NCBI GenBank assembly: GCA_019720755.1
Contig: CP081303.1
Coordinates: 3,141,001 to 3,205,000 of the forward strand
Source of the DNA: Prolixibacteraceae bacterium
GTDB taxonomy: Bacteria > Bacteroidota > Bacteroidia > Bacteroidales > Prolixibacteraceae
Direction of reading: 5' to 3'
Length of the DNA stretch: 64,000 nucleotides
The notes beneath the pieces were generated by a model that saw only the letters and a program-made list of their open reading frames with translations, made no database searches and was not told the origin of the DNA. The position numbers and the translations under genes were made by a program. The number at the start of each line of letters is the position of its first letter. Position 1 is the first letter of the stretch. Positions 18,101 through 26,135 of this stretch are shown in pieces.

Positions 18101-18843
18101 AATAGTTGGGAGAAAAAACTTTTATATATAGCTTTTATTACTCTTGTTGTAGCACCATATAAAAAGATTAGTGATAGGAATACTAATATAAAGAGGAGGG
18201 TAGACCTACTAGGATCGTCGTTAGATGATCTTGTTTGATAGGAGATATATAGCGCTGCTTTTCCTTCCGAAGAGTGTATTGGAATACTAAAAATCTGCTG
18301 CTTTGTATGTAAATTAATGTTGTGAATGCCTGAGAATGGTCCATTAAAGCATGGTTTTAAGTATTTATTAGAATAAGAGAACTCTTCTTTGATTAAAAAA
18401 GAGAGGACTAATGTGTTCTCTTGATTAATATCAATTGCTTTATTATAGTACCAGCCATTGGGATATTGATGAATACCATCTCCCATCAATTTGGGGTTAT
18501 AGGTATTATAGAACGACCAATCGTTATTGCTCCAATAGGTAAGCTCTCCCGATTTATATAGTGATAATCTAAAGTTGGAGGGTAGACTTGTGGCAATGTT
18601 TTGAATCGTTGAGTCTAAAATATTGTCCTCATTGCTTATTTCGCTGATAATTGGATTTGAAAGGCTGTCAAGAAGTTCGATCTCTTGAAGGAAAATATTT
18701 TGGAATGTTTCAAATTCAATCTTTTTATCCCCTTTATTATGAAAAGTTCCATTCAATAGTGTAGCAGTAACTAATAGAATTAATGCAATCAAAAAACTAT
18801 ATGAGAAACTTTTGAAGGAACGATTCATAATGTTCATAGTCAT
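15184..18843 (-). CDS. NtrY-like membrane sensor histidine kinase
   Basis: This 1219-aa protein is long for a histidine kinase. It has an N-terminal helix (SFLIALILLVTATLL), a periplasmic part, a block of about eight membrane helices (residues ~210-470), a second extracytoplasmic region, two more helices near 720-790, a final one near 925-950, then HAMP (SPLTMIEEKIQTMRF). The kinase core follows: H-box REMARQIAHEIKNPLTPMKL with the phospho-His near 1012, N-box INLIKNAQQAV, G1 DNGTGIP, and TGLGLAIVKKII. The H-box is typical of NtrY-type kinases. No response regulator is adjacent. It is co-transcribed with rlmH, whose stop is 6 bp upstream of its start. The signal sensed is unknown. Confidence 0.9.
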   Translation of the reverse strand: MTMNIMNRSFKSFSYSFLIALILLVTATLLNGTFHNKGDKKIEFETFQNIFLQEIELLDSLSNPIISEISNEDNILDSTIQNIATSLPSNFRLSLYKSGELTYWSNNDWSFYNTYNPKLMGDGIHQYPNGWYYNKAIDINQENTLVLSFLIKEEFSYSNKYLKPCFNGPFSGIHNINLHTKQQIFSIPIHSSEGKAALYISYQTRSSNDDPSRSTLLFILVFLSLIFLYGATTRVIKAIYKSFFSQLLATLSIYVIVFFGYKYFIIPNLNLPFFDPYDLAICGFIDSLGTFFLLGICIFCFVINNNILIINSDQKKEKHIKIVYFGIYLLTLLLWMFYSYYLKIGIQDSNINPFFAKELQFNFNNILFVLSIVLTFFSFVISFQSWNLINERLHRGYSFKIILSAIILLCSIPVISYNLKLLVVVTLLFGLATTIQIKTKESDRYKYRYLILFLYTLLGAFTYVIICSQGVQERLTKHREVYAERIKNERDPNAEITFEKISTAILKDSTLTEMLSEGRKIDDYLLRSYFNGYLAKYNTTVSLYSEYDNLNIENSDQWVPANQFFNELIKKKGLPTNDTHFSSIKAMDGRINYLGRFDIKGEYQNYILIVELTSKTFDESKGYPELLLDDHIKKVYSTKSEKFSYARYHNGILVMKRGSCKYPAQLSEIEKSDTSDFFFTKSRVYDHSIVSLNKNTTIVISFLKKSWRDIIVNISYSLILFYTFGVIILLLFFNRRVPIKTHELKYKIQYSIVILVLTPLLILAIGVITYTYLQYKDQNRDDLNKKVQEVTTSLQINFGSTQELNHETASYIGQELNHLSEILWTDINFYDTNGILATSSRPEIFTQGLIGNRMNRKAYNQLKKDYINKFIHTEHIGRLEYLSIYVPFRNDKDKILGYINIPYFSRTNDLVKQITTFVITFVNLFVIILLVCLSVAIIIAQKLTSPLTMIEEKIQTMRFGESNEKIHYPANDEIGKLVQRYNEKVDELEKSAKLLAKNEREGAWREMARQIAHEIKNPLTPMKLNIQYLQKMHNSNSDRFDNYFDKVTQTLIEQIDTLSNIATSFSSFAKIPSASIQEVDLYSVINEVIHLFSSSGTIHWNREDDKPMIVLADKEQLGRLFINLIKNAQQAVLEEQESIIQIDTKSIDNYYQIVIKDNGTGIPLEIQDRLFEPYFTTKSQGTGLGLAIVKKIIETINGSIDFTTSKEDGTTFTIKIKQS

Positions 18844-18849
18844 ACTCTA

Positions 18850-19323
18850 TTATTGATGATGATATGGTTCGTTTTTTAGAATGGTCATGGCTCTATAAAG
18901 TTGTTCAACAAAAATAAGTCGAACCATCTGGTGTGAAAATGTCATCTTAGAGAGGGATATCTTTCCATTGGACCTGTCGTATATTTTCTGTGCAAATCCA
19001 TAAGGCCCTCCAATTACAAAGATTAAATTTCGTGTCCCCATTACCATCTTTTTCTCAAGATATTTAGAAAAATCTACAGAATCAAACATTTGTCCCCTTT
19101 CGTCCATAAGAATCATCACATCACTGTTCTGTACTTGTTGAAGAATCATTTCACCTTCTTTCTCTTTCTGCTGATTCTCACTAAGATTTTTAGTGTTTTT
19201 GATGTCAGGAATAATTTTCATTTCGTAAGGAATATAGTGTCCCAACCTCTTTTCAAAGATGTTTATTCCTTCTTGGAGATATTTTTGATCTGTTTTGCCT
19301 ATTACTAAAAATGTTATCTTCAT
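18850..19323 (-). CDS. rlmH: 23S rRNA (pseudouridine1915-N3)-methyltransferase
   Basis: The 157-aa SPOUT-class methyltransferase methylates pseudouridine 1915 of 23S rRNA using S-adenosylmethionine. The trefoil-knot SAM site is seen as LIFVIGGPYGF, and the C-terminal SHQMVRLIFVEQLYRAMTI with YHHQ is diagnostic. Length matches the family. It is the first gene of a two-gene unit with the NtrY-like kinase. A TATCTTTG -7 box lies 55 bp before its start. Confidence 0.95.
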   Translation of the reverse strand: MKITFLVIGKTDQKYLQEGINIFEKRLGHYIPYEMKIIPDIKNTKNLSENQQKEKEGEMILQQVQNSDVMILMDERGQMFDSVDFSKYLEKKMVMGTRNLIFVIGGPYGFAQKIYDRSNGKISLSKMTFSHQMVRLIFVEQLYRAMTILKNEPYHHQ

Positions 19324-19377
19324 TTTGATTGAAACTATTGGATGTACTGTTTGTTCGTTTTATATAAAATGATGGTA

Positions 19378-19385
19378 CAAAGATA
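19378..19385 (-). promoter_or_regulatory. Putative -7 box of the rlmH-kinase unit
   Basis: The reverse strand reads TATCTTTG, a perfect match to TAnnTTTG and identical to two of the rRNA promoter boxes in this window. No good TTTG element was found at the usual spacing upstream. Confidence 0.5.
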
Positions 19386-19799
19386 TACAAATGGTTCTTT
19401 TGAAATAGAGATGTTATGGCATTTTAAAATGTTTAATCTCTTGACATTAATATGCTTTGTACTACTGATTATGAATCAATTTTAATTTTAATTTTAGGTT
19501 TTAAAAGTTGTAGTAAACATTTTTTGTGTATTTTTGATATTATAATTAGTGTTGTGTTTCTTGTGAAGATTCTTTTTTTGAGAAGGTAGTCATACGATAC
19601 TGCATAGAAACTCTTTTTAATCGACAATGCTTGTGCTTTTATATTCTGTACTTCTAGAGATGATGTTATGATGAATATAAAACAATGTTTCTATTGAGAA
19701 TCTCAATAATAAACAGATATGAGCGATATTGACTATGTGTCTTTAGATCTTTTAAAGAGAGTATATGTGTTGTTTTTTTAATGTATAAATGATTTTATT
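19386..19799. other. Intergenic region between rlmH and the DUF4783 gene
   Basis: About 410 bp of AT-rich DNA between divergent genes. I see no open frame, hairpin terminator or repeat of note. It must hold the rightward promoter for the DUF4783-BrkB-ruvC run. Confidence 0.4.
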
Positions 19800-20189
19800 A
19801 TGAAAAGTTTCATCCATAAGAGTATTTTAGCTATTCTTTTTATCTGTGTTGCGATGGTAGCCCAGGCTGGAATAGTAGATAAAGTATCCAATGCTTTAAC
19901 TCAAGGAGATGCATCAAGACTTGCTGCTTTTTTTAATGAATCCGTAGAGTTAGTAGTATTAGATAAGGAGGGTATTTACAGTAAGGATCAGGCAAAAGTG
20001 ATTGTGACTTCTTTCTTTAATAAATATCAACCTACCAAGTTTACCTCTCTCCATAATGGGGGGAAACCTGATGCTACCTATGTTATTGGTAATCTAGTTA
20101 CTTCTAGTGGACAGTTTAGAGTCTATTTCTTAGTAAAAGGAACCGATTCAAATCAAAAAGTGTACCAGTTACGATTTGAGAAAGAGTAA
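19800..20189 (+). CDS. DUF4783 secreted protein
   Basis: The 129-aa protein has a cleavable signal peptide (residues 1-23, LAILFICVAMVAQA) and one small alpha/beta domain with NALTQGDASRLAAFFNESVE, IYSKDQAKVIVTSFFNKY and FRVYFLVKG. This is the pattern of DUF4783, a Bacteroidota-specific SnoaL/NTF2-like fold family of unknown function located in the periplasm. It lies 21 bp upstream of the BrkB gene, so they are likely co-transcribed. Confidence 0.8.
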   Translation: MKSFIHKSILAILFICVAMVAQAGIVDKVSNALTQGDASRLAAFFNESVELVVLDKEGIYSKDQAKVIVTSFFNKYQPTKFTSLHNGGKPDATYVIGNLVTSSGQFRVYFLVKGTDSNQKVYQLRFEKE

Positions 20190-20210
20190 GTGGACCTCTA
20201 ATTATTTTCA

Positions 20211-21173
20211 ATGAAGTGGAATAAGACCTATCTTAGAAGAAGGGGATTGGCTGTTTTTATTACTGCCCGAAAAGTTACTATCCCAATGATGGGAGGCGTG
20301 CCTCTCTATGATTTTATAATTTTCTTTATTAGGGGTATTGTGGGAGGCCGTCTGAGTGTTCGGGCTTCTGCCATTGCTTTTAATGTCTTTGTCGCAATGT
20401 TCCCTACCATCATTTTTCTTTTTACTCTCCTTCCGTATATTCCAATTGATGACTTTCAGGAACAGTTGATGGGAGTGCTATTTCAAGCGATGCCTCATAA
20501 TGCATACTATGCGATAGAGGGAACGATTAATGATGTTTTGACGCAACCTCATGGAGGATTACTTAGCTTCGGTTTTATTGCAGCAATGATATTCTCCACA
20601 AGTGGTATTGATGCAATGATTAGTGCCTTTAATGCTTCGCTCCATGAAGTAGATTCTAGGTCTATATTGAATCAGCGATTGGTGGCACTAATGCTTGTCC
20701 TCATCATGACTTTATTTGTGACTATTGCTGTATCCTTGATTGTTGTAGGAAAATATCTCTACTCTTGGCTTATAATGAAAGGAATCCTGGAAGATAATAT
20801 TTTCTCTTTTTTGCTGAATATCCTTCGCTGGATTGTGGGTTTTGCTTTTTTATATTGTGCTTATACATGCCTCTATATGTTTGCACCAGCCAAAAGAGCA
20901 AAATGGTCAACGGTATCTATTGGAGGTGCTATTGCAGCATTATTGACTGTTTTAATATCTACCGGATTTACCTATTATATCGACAATTTTGGACGTTATA
21001 ACACCCTTTATGGTTCTATTGGTGCCATGTTGGTTGTGTTGATGTGGTTGTATCTAAATTCATACTCGTTGATTATTGGTTTTGAGTTTAATACCAGTCT
21101 GAAAGAGGCAGGCTCTCATTTAAATAGACAATCAAAGAGAAAAAAGATATCTTTGCTTTCTATTTTTGAATAA
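20211..21173 (+). CDS. YihY/BrkB family inner-membrane protein
   Basis: The 320-aa protein has six predicted helices spread over residues ~40-300. The family motif AFNVFVAMFPTIIFLFTLLP lies near residue 60, and AMIFSTSGIDAMISAFNASL, KWSTVSIGGAIAALLTVLIS and GSIGAMLVVLMWLYLNSYSL are also present. YihY/BrkB proteins were once called ribonuclease BN by mistake; their true role is unsettled. Its 3' end overlaps the longest possible ruvC frame by a few bases. Confidence 0.88.
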   Translation: MKWNKTYLRRRGLAVFITARKVTIPMMGGVPLYDFIIFFIRGIVGGRLSVRASAIAFNVFVAMFPTIIFLFTLLPYIPIDDFQEQLMGVLFQAMPHNAYYAIEGTINDVLTQPHGGLLSFGFIAAMIFSTSGIDAMISAFNASLHEVDSRSILNQRLVALMLVLIMTLFVTIAVSLIVVGKYLYSWLIMKGILEDNIFSFLLNILRWIVGFAFLYCAYTCLYMFAPAKRAKWSTVSIGGAIAALLTVLISTGFTYYIDNFGRYNTLYGSIGAMLVVLMWLYLNSYSLIIGFEFNTSLKEAGSHLNRQSKRKKISLLSIFE

Positions 21174-21195
21174 ATCATTTATAAAAAAGGAGTTT

Positions 21196-21765
21196 GTGAC
21201 ATTGACAAAGGAACAGAAGAATAAAGTGATTCTTGGAATCGATCCAGGTACGAATGTGATGGGTTATGGTGTGGTTGAAGTCGTTCAAGGAAAGTTGAAA
21301 CTTATATCTATGGGTGTCGTAAAGACTTCAGAGTTTAATACCCATTATGATAAGATACATCATATTTTTCAGCGAACCCTCTCTCTTGTGAAACAGTATA
21401 ATCCAGATGAGGTGGCACTAGAAGCTCCTTTCTTTGGAAAGAATGTTCAGTCGATGTTGAAACTTGGAAGAGCTCAAGGGGTTGCAATGGTTGCTGCACT
21501 CTCTCTTGAAAAACAAGTGTTTGAATATGCTCCTTTGAAAATAAAACAAGCAATCACCGGAAGTGGTAGTGCTAGTAAAGAACAGGTAGCATACTTCTTA
21601 AAAAGTATGTTTAAAATAGAGATCCTGCCTAAAGAACTAGATGCTACTGATGGATTGGCTGCGGCAGTATGTCATCATCTACAAGAGAGAAATCCTTTAA
21701 AAAGATCTGGCGCCTCATCGTGGTCCGATTTTATAAAAAAGAATCCGAATAAAGTAGTCAAATGA
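21196..21765 (+). CDS. ruvC: Crossover junction endodeoxyribonuclease RuvC
   Basis: RuvC resolves Holliday junctions with RuvAB. The four acidic catalytic positions lie in VILGIDPGTNVMGYG, DEVALEAPFFGKN and ATDGLAAAVCHH, and the length of ~190 residues is normal. I prefer GTG at 21196 (or TTG at 21202) because AAGGAG at 21187-21192 is a rare Shine-Dalgarno-like site for this phylum. A TTG at 21166 would add ten residues and overlap the BrkB gene. Confidence 0.93.
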   Translation: MTLTKEQKNKVILGIDPGTNVMGYGVVEVVQGKLKLISMGVVKTSEFNTHYDKIHHIFQRTLSLVKQYNPDEVALEAPFFGKNVQSMLKLGRAQGVAMVAALSLEKQVFEYAPLKIKQAITGSGSASKEQVAYFLKSMFKIEILPKELDATDGLAAAVCHHLQERNPLKRSGASSWSDFIKKNPNKVVK

Positions 21766-21777
21766 TAGATAAAAAAA

Positions 21778-21857
21778 TAACCAGTTCTTTAGTGTGAATC
21801 AACCTATCTGTCTATGGTCCAGATATCAAATGAGTTCGATTCCTAAAAAACTGGTTA
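21778..21857. repeat. Widely spaced inverted repeat between ruvC and deoD
   Basis: Arms TAACCAGTTCTTTAG (21778-21792) and CTAAAAAACTGGTTA (21843-21857) pair at 14 of 15 positions, separated by 50 nt. It lies between two convergent genes and may act as an extended bidirectional terminator. The large loop is unusual for a terminator. Confidence 0.6.
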
Positions 21858-21882
21858 CTGGTTTATTTTCGAAGAACAATAA

Positions 21883-22587
21883 TTAAGCAAGCTCAAGTGC
21901 TACTTCCATCATCTTGGTGAAAGTGTTCTGTCTTTCTTCTGCGGTGGTTGCCTCACCTGTAATAATGTGGTCACTAACAGTTAGGATGGTTAACGCTTTT
22001 CTTTTGTGTTTCGCAGCAATTGTATAAAGTGCTGCAGCTTCCATCTCTACTGCCATAACGCCAAATTCTCTCCATGCTTTTGATACATCTCCAAGATGTT
22101 CATCATGATAGAATGTATCCGAACTAAGAATATTTCCAACATGCGTTGTAAATCCTTTGTCTGTAGCTTTGTTGTAAGCTTTTAGAAGAAGATCGAAGTC
22201 AGCAATTGCTGCATAATCTTTTCCTCCAAAACGGATACGGTTGACGTTACTATCTGTACATGCTCCAAGTCCTAGAATAAGATCTCTTACATGTACATCT
22301 TCCTGCATTGAACCACATGTTCCAATTCGAATAAGGTTTTTACAATCATACTCGGTGATAAGCTCTGTTACGACAATAGAAATAGATGGTATACCCATTC
22401 CAGTTCCTTGAACGCTCACTCTTTTCCCTTTGTATGTGCCGGTGTATCCCAACATTCCTCGAACATTGTTATAGCAAACAGCATCTTCTAGAAAATTCTC
22501 TGCGATAAATTTCGCTCTCTGTGGATCTCCAGGAAGAAGTACAGTTTCGGCAATATCCCCTTTTTTTGCTTCGTTATGTACACTCAT
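21883..22587 (-). CDS. deoD: Purine-nucleoside phosphorylase, DeoD type
   Basis: The 234-aa hexameric-type enzyme splits purine nucleosides with phosphate to base and ribose-1-phosphate for purine salvage. Diagnostic motifs are [61 protein letters not shown] and LTVSDHI. Length is typical. It is monocistronic and convergent with ruvC. A TATCTTTG -7 box lies 66-73 bp upstream of its start. Confidence 0.96.
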   Translation of the reverse strand: MSVHNEAKKGDIAETVLLPGDPQRAKFIAENFLEDAVCYNNVRGMLGYTGTYKGKRVSVQGTGMGIPSISIVVTELITEYDCKNLIRIGTCGSMQEDVHVRDLILGLGACTDSNVNRIRFGGKDYAAIADFDLLLKAYNKATDKGFTTHVGNILSSDTFYHDEHLGDVSKAWREFGVMAVEMEAAALYTIAAKHKRKALTILTVSDHIITGEATTAEERQNTFTKMMEVALELA

Positions 22588-22652
22588 AATTCAATTAATT
22601 TATTCAGGAAAAAACATATTTATACTCTCCATTTTTATAAAGAGAGATTTTA

Positions 22653-22660
22653 CAAAGATA
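22653..22660 (-). promoter_or_regulatory. Putative -7 box of deoD
   Basis: The reverse strand reads TATCTTTG, matching TAnnTTTG. A TTGACA-like sequence lies further upstream at longer than normal spacing. Confidence 0.5.
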
Positions 22661-22734
22661 ATTCTAATAAATATAAAATAAACTGTCAACCCTTATGAAA
22701 AGTTTATAAATTATTTTGTAAATGAAACATAATT

Positions 22735-23181
22735 TTAACCTCTTTTGGTTTTAAAGAAGTGATCCATCATCTCTTTGCATTGTTCTTCTAAGACTCCTGC
22801 TGTGATTTCTGTCTTGGGGTGAAGGGCCTTAGGTGAAATGTTTGTAAATCCTCTTTTGTTATCACCTGTTCCGTATACTACTTTACTAATTTGTGACCAC
22901 CCTAATGCTCCAGCACACATAGAACATGGTTCGACAGTAACATATAGGGTACAGTTGTTTAAATATTTACCGCCAAGAGTTTCAGCAGCAGCAGTAATGG
23001 CTTGCATTTCTGCATGGGCTGTTACATCGTTTAGACATTCTGTCCGATTATGTCCCTTCCCAATAATATGCCCTTCCGAAACGATAATAGCGCCAATAGG
23101 GATTTCTCCTTCTTGAAACGCAATATCTGCTTCTATAAGGGCTTGTTTCATAAAGTAGTTGTCATTAAATGGCTCTATCAT
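22735..23181 (-). CDS. tadA: tRNA/nucleoside adenosine deaminase (TadA-like)
   Basis: The 148-aa zinc-dependent deaminase probably converts the wobble adenosine of tRNA-Arg(ACG) to inosine. Zinc ligands and catalytic Glu are seen in VTAHAEMQAI and TVEPCSMCAGAL. YFMKQALIEADIAFQEGEIP begins the domain. I chose ATG at 23181 (MIEPFNDNYFM), 4 bp after the aroA stop. A start further upstream at 23223 would overlap aroA and add a basic 14-residue tail with no family support. Guanine- or cytosine-deaminase relatives share these motifs, so TadA is the most likely rather than the only reading. Confidence 0.85.
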   Translation of the reverse strand: MIEPFNDNYFMKQALIEADIAFQEGEIPIGAIIVSEGHIIGKGHNRTECLNDVTAHAEMQAITAAAETLGGKYLNNCTLYVTVEPCSMCAGALGWSQISKVVYGTGDNKRGFTNISPKALHPKTEITAGVLEEQCKEMMDHFFKTKRG

Positions 23182-23185
23182 AGGT

Positions 23186-24430
23186 TTAATTTTTTTTGAC
23201 CTCTTCGATAGTGAAACCTGCATTTTTCATGTCATCCCAAAATCTTGGATATGATTTGGTTACTACCATTGGTTCGTTGATATAGATGGGGTGATTGAAC
23301 ATTCCAACAGCACAGTATGACATCGCCATTCTGTGGTCTTTGTATGTGTCAAAGATATTGGGTTCTTGTTTTAGTGATTGATCGAAAGTTCCATCCCAAG
23401 AAAGACTTCCTTCTATTGGCTCTATTAGTTTCATCCCCATTTTTGCACACTCTACTTGAAGAGCATGGATTCGATCAGTCTCCTTAATCTTCAACGTCTC
23501 AAGACCGCTGAAATGGAAAGGTATTTTTAAAATACCACAAAGGACTGCCATCGTTTGGGCTACATCTGGATTTAGGATGAAGTCTAATTCTAGTTTATCC
23601 TCTGTGAATTGCCCCGTTTTTTTAATTTGTAACCCCTTATCTGTTTCGGTTGTTGTAATACCAAATTTCTCGAACCAGTTGATGATGGCACAGTCTCCTT
23701 GTAAGCTGTTTTTAAATAAATATGGTAAGGTGAGGTCTACGTTATCGCAAAGTGCAGCTATTTGATATATATAAGAGGCGCCTGTCCAGTCGCTCTCGCA
23801 AAGAAATTCTGTTGCTTTGTATTGTTGAGGTGTAATGGTGATTTTGTTCTCTTCAAAATGAGATTCTACCCCAAAATGCTTCATCATCTCTAATGTAAGC
23901 TCAATATAGGACCTCGAGATTACTCTGTTTGTTAATGTCAATTCGATTCCATCTTTTAGTGTAGGAGCTAACATTAATATTGCAGAGATATATTGACTGC
24001 TGACACTTCCATCCAATGATAGTGCACCCCCTTGTAGGTTTTTCCCTTTTATTTTTAGTGGAGGGTATCCCTCTTTTTCTGTATATGATATTTCAGCACC
24101 CATCTTCTTTAGAGCCTCTACAAGTACTGCTATAGGTCTCTCCTTCATTCTTGAAGAACCTGTAAGAATCCATTCTCCCTCTTTTTGTGAGAAAAAGGCG
24201 GTTAGGAATCTCATTGCTGTACCAGCATGTCCTATATCTATAGTATTGCTGTCTAGTGATAGTGCTTTGAGCATGACTTTAGAGTCATCACTTTCAGAAA
24301 TATTCTCTATTTGGATAGGAGAGGGCGATAGTGCATTCATGATCAATGCTCTATTACAGATACTCTTTGATGCAGGAAGTGTAATTACTCCCTGTAAAGC
24401 GTTGTCTTTCTTTTCTATCTTATATCTCAT
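23186..24430 (-). CDS. aroA: 3-phosphoshikimate 1-carboxyvinyltransferase (EPSP synthase)
   Basis: The 414-aa shikimate-pathway enzyme transfers enolpyruvyl from PEP to shikimate-3-phosphate. Motifs are ITLPASKSICNRALIMNAL (residues ~17-35), IGHAGTAMRFLTAFF, SSRMKERPIAVLVEALKKMG, LDGSVSSQYISAIL, and KETDRIHALQVECAKMG with the Lys/Glu/Asp/Arg active-site cluster. Length is normal. It overlaps aroB by 11 bp and is followed by tadA, forming an aroB-aroA-tadA unit. Confidence 0.96.
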   Translation of the reverse strand: MRYKIEKKDNALQGVITLPASKSICNRALIMNALSPSPIQIENISESDDSKVMLKALSLDSNTIDIGHAGTAMRFLTAFFSQKEGEWILTGSSRMKERPIAVLVEALKKMGAEISYTEKEGYPPLKIKGKNLQGGALSLDGSVSSQYISAILMLAPTLKDGIELTLTNRVISRSYIELTLEMMKHFGVESHFEENKITITPQQYKATEFLCESDWTGASYIYQIAALCDNVDLTLPYLFKNSLQGDCAIINWFEKFGITTTETDKGLQIKKTGQFTEDKLELDFILNPDVAQTMAVLCGILKIPFHFSGLETLKIKETDRIHALQVECAKMGMKLIEPIEGSLSWDGTFDQSLKQEPNIFDTYKDHRMAMSYCAVGMFNHPIYINEPMVVTKSYPRFWDDMKNAGFTIEEVKKN

Positions 24431-25514
24431 CGTTATTTGCTGTTTTTTGTATTAAGAACTCGATTGAATCTAAAATCTCCTCTTGTGTGGCATCTTCATT
24501 AATACTATATTTCCCAATTTCGGATAATAGGGTGAAGTTAATTTTCTTCCCTTCGTTCTTCTTATCCTTGGAGATCCATTGTAGAAGTGTATCGTAATGT
24601 TTTTTCTCTATTTTAATAGGTAGATCTCCGAAGTGTTTGATTATCTCATTACTATAATGATCGACCTGTGACAGAGGTAGTTCTTTTCTTAGATAGGATA
24701 GATAGAGCTCTGCAATCATTCCCCAAGCAACAGCATAACCATGTTGTGGGTGTACATGATTGGATATAAAGAAACTTTCGAGTGAATGCCCTATAGTATG
24801 TCCGAAGTTTAGAGCTTTTCTTATCCCTTTTTCATTCGGGTCAATATGAACAAAATGGTCTTTGATCTCGATGGATCTTTTGATTAGACTTGAAACATCC
24901 TGTGAATCTATCTGAACGATATCTGTCTGAAGAAGAAGATCAAGATGCTTCTTATCAAAGATGAATCCATGTTTCAACATTTCAGCATATCCTGAAATAA
25001 TATGATTTGATTCTAATGTCTTTAAAAATATTGGGTCGATAAACACTCTATTAGGTTGTCGAATTACACCTATTTCATTTTTTAAACCATTAAAATTAAA
25101 TCCAGTTTTTCCTCCAACAGAAGCGTCTACTTGAGATAGTAGCGTAGTGGGAATATTTACAAAGTCCATCCCTCTTTTGAATGTGGATGCTGCAAAACCA
25201 CCAATATCGGTAAGTAATCCACCACCTATCTGAATGACAAGAGATTTACGATCCGCTCCATTGTCTCCGAAAAAATTCCACATGTCAACGACTGTTTCCA
25301 TTGACTTGTTTTCCTCACCCGGCTCCATTTCGAAATAGGATATAGGATATGTTTTAAAGAGGTCTGAAAAAATTGGTAAGCAAAACTTTGTGGTATTTAT
25401 ATCAGTAAATACAAAAATAGATCTATTTTCGTATTGTTTTAGAAGTTTTCGGATCTCATCAACAATCTGATTGGTGATGATTACATCGGATTGAATCTTT
25501 GCCTCTTTTATCAT
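24420..25514 (-). CDS. aroB: 3-dehydroquinate synthase
   Basis: The 364-aa zinc- and NAD-dependent enzyme converts DAHP to 3-dehydroquinate. The NAD/zinc signatures are seen as IQIGGGLLTDIGGFAASTFK and IPTTLLSQVDASVGGKTGFN. Zinc ligands lie in AEMLKHGFIFD and in LNFGHTIGHSLESF and HPQHGYAVAWGM. Length is typical. It leads the aroB-aroA-tadA unit. A TAATTTTG sequence 31-38 bp upstream could be its -7 box. Confidence 0.96.
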   Translation of the reverse strand: MIKEAKIQSDVIITNQIVDEIRKLLKQYENRSIFVFTDINTTKFCLPIFSDLFKTYPISYFEMEPGEENKSMETVVDMWNFFGDNGADRKSLVIQIGGGLLTDIGGFAASTFKRGMDFVNIPTTLLSQVDASVGGKTGFNFNGLKNEIGVIRQPNRVFIDPIFLKTLESNHIISGYAEMLKHGFIFDKKHLDLLLQTDIVQIDSQDVSSLIKRSIEIKDHFVHIDPNEKGIRKALNFGHTIGHSLESFFISNHVHPQHGYAVAWGMIAELYLSYLRKELPLSQVDHYSNEIIKHFGDLPIKIEKKHYDTLLQWISKDKKNEGKKINFTLLSEIGKYSINEDATQEEILDSIEFLIQKTANNDEI

Positions 25515-25675
25515 ATGTGATTTAGATAAATTAATGTGTGACTACAAAATTAATACAATTCATAACGAAATGGTTCGTTTATCATATGATTTAAGCGTTA
25601 ATTTAATGGAAAAAAAAGGAAAGTTAAGTCTGTTTGTTTATCTTTCCAATGTCTCAAAACTGAAGCTAATTAGGT

Positions 25676-26134
25676 ATGAAAATATCAAATAAAATCTCAC
25701 AGAAATCAATTTATGGCCTATTTAAAGGGTCTATGGTTGTTTATATCCTTGTGACTGTAATGTTTTTATTGTTTCATAAGAATGAGTATCTATGGTGGGT
25801 TGGTCTTTTTTTTATTTCGGATATTTCTTTGTTTCTCTATATGGAACCTGATCAGATTGATGTCATGGTTCATGAGGATGGGGTAGAGGTGAACCAAAAA
25901 GAGCTCTTTAAGAAAGATATCCGACGTTTTAATCTAAACAATAAATCAATTTCTAATATATTTATTAAGAATCATCTGTTTGGTATTAAAACAATATTGT
26001 GGTTTCAGTTGGATGGAGATTTTGGGCGATATTACTATATCAATCTCTCTCTATTTGATAACCCAAGTAGAGATCAAATTATGAATGCTTTCTTACAGAA
26101 GCTTATGAACAATAACCCCAATGAAGAGATTTAA
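25676..26134 (+). CDS. Hypothetical two-helix membrane protein, PH-like domain possible
   Basis: The 152-aa protein has two close membrane helices (residues ~16-35, GSMVVYILVTVMFLLFH, and ~39-60, YLWWVGLFFISDISLFLYM) and a ~90-residue cytoplasmic beta-rich tail (VMVHEDGVEVNQKELFKKDI...ILWFQLDGDFGRYYYINLSL). This arrangement resembles bacterial YcxB/bPH-type membrane proteins, but I cannot confirm the family. It overlaps or abuts the following phosphatase gene, so the two are likely co-expressed. Confidence 0.6.
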   Translation: MKISNKISQKSIYGLFKGSMVVYILVTVMFLLFHKNEYLWWVGLFFISDISLFLYMEPDQIDVMVHEDGVEVNQKELFKKDIRRFNLNNKSISNIFIKNHLFGIKTILWFQLDGDFGRYYYINLSLFDNPSRDQIMNAFLQKLMNNNPNEEI

Positions 26135-26135
26135 A

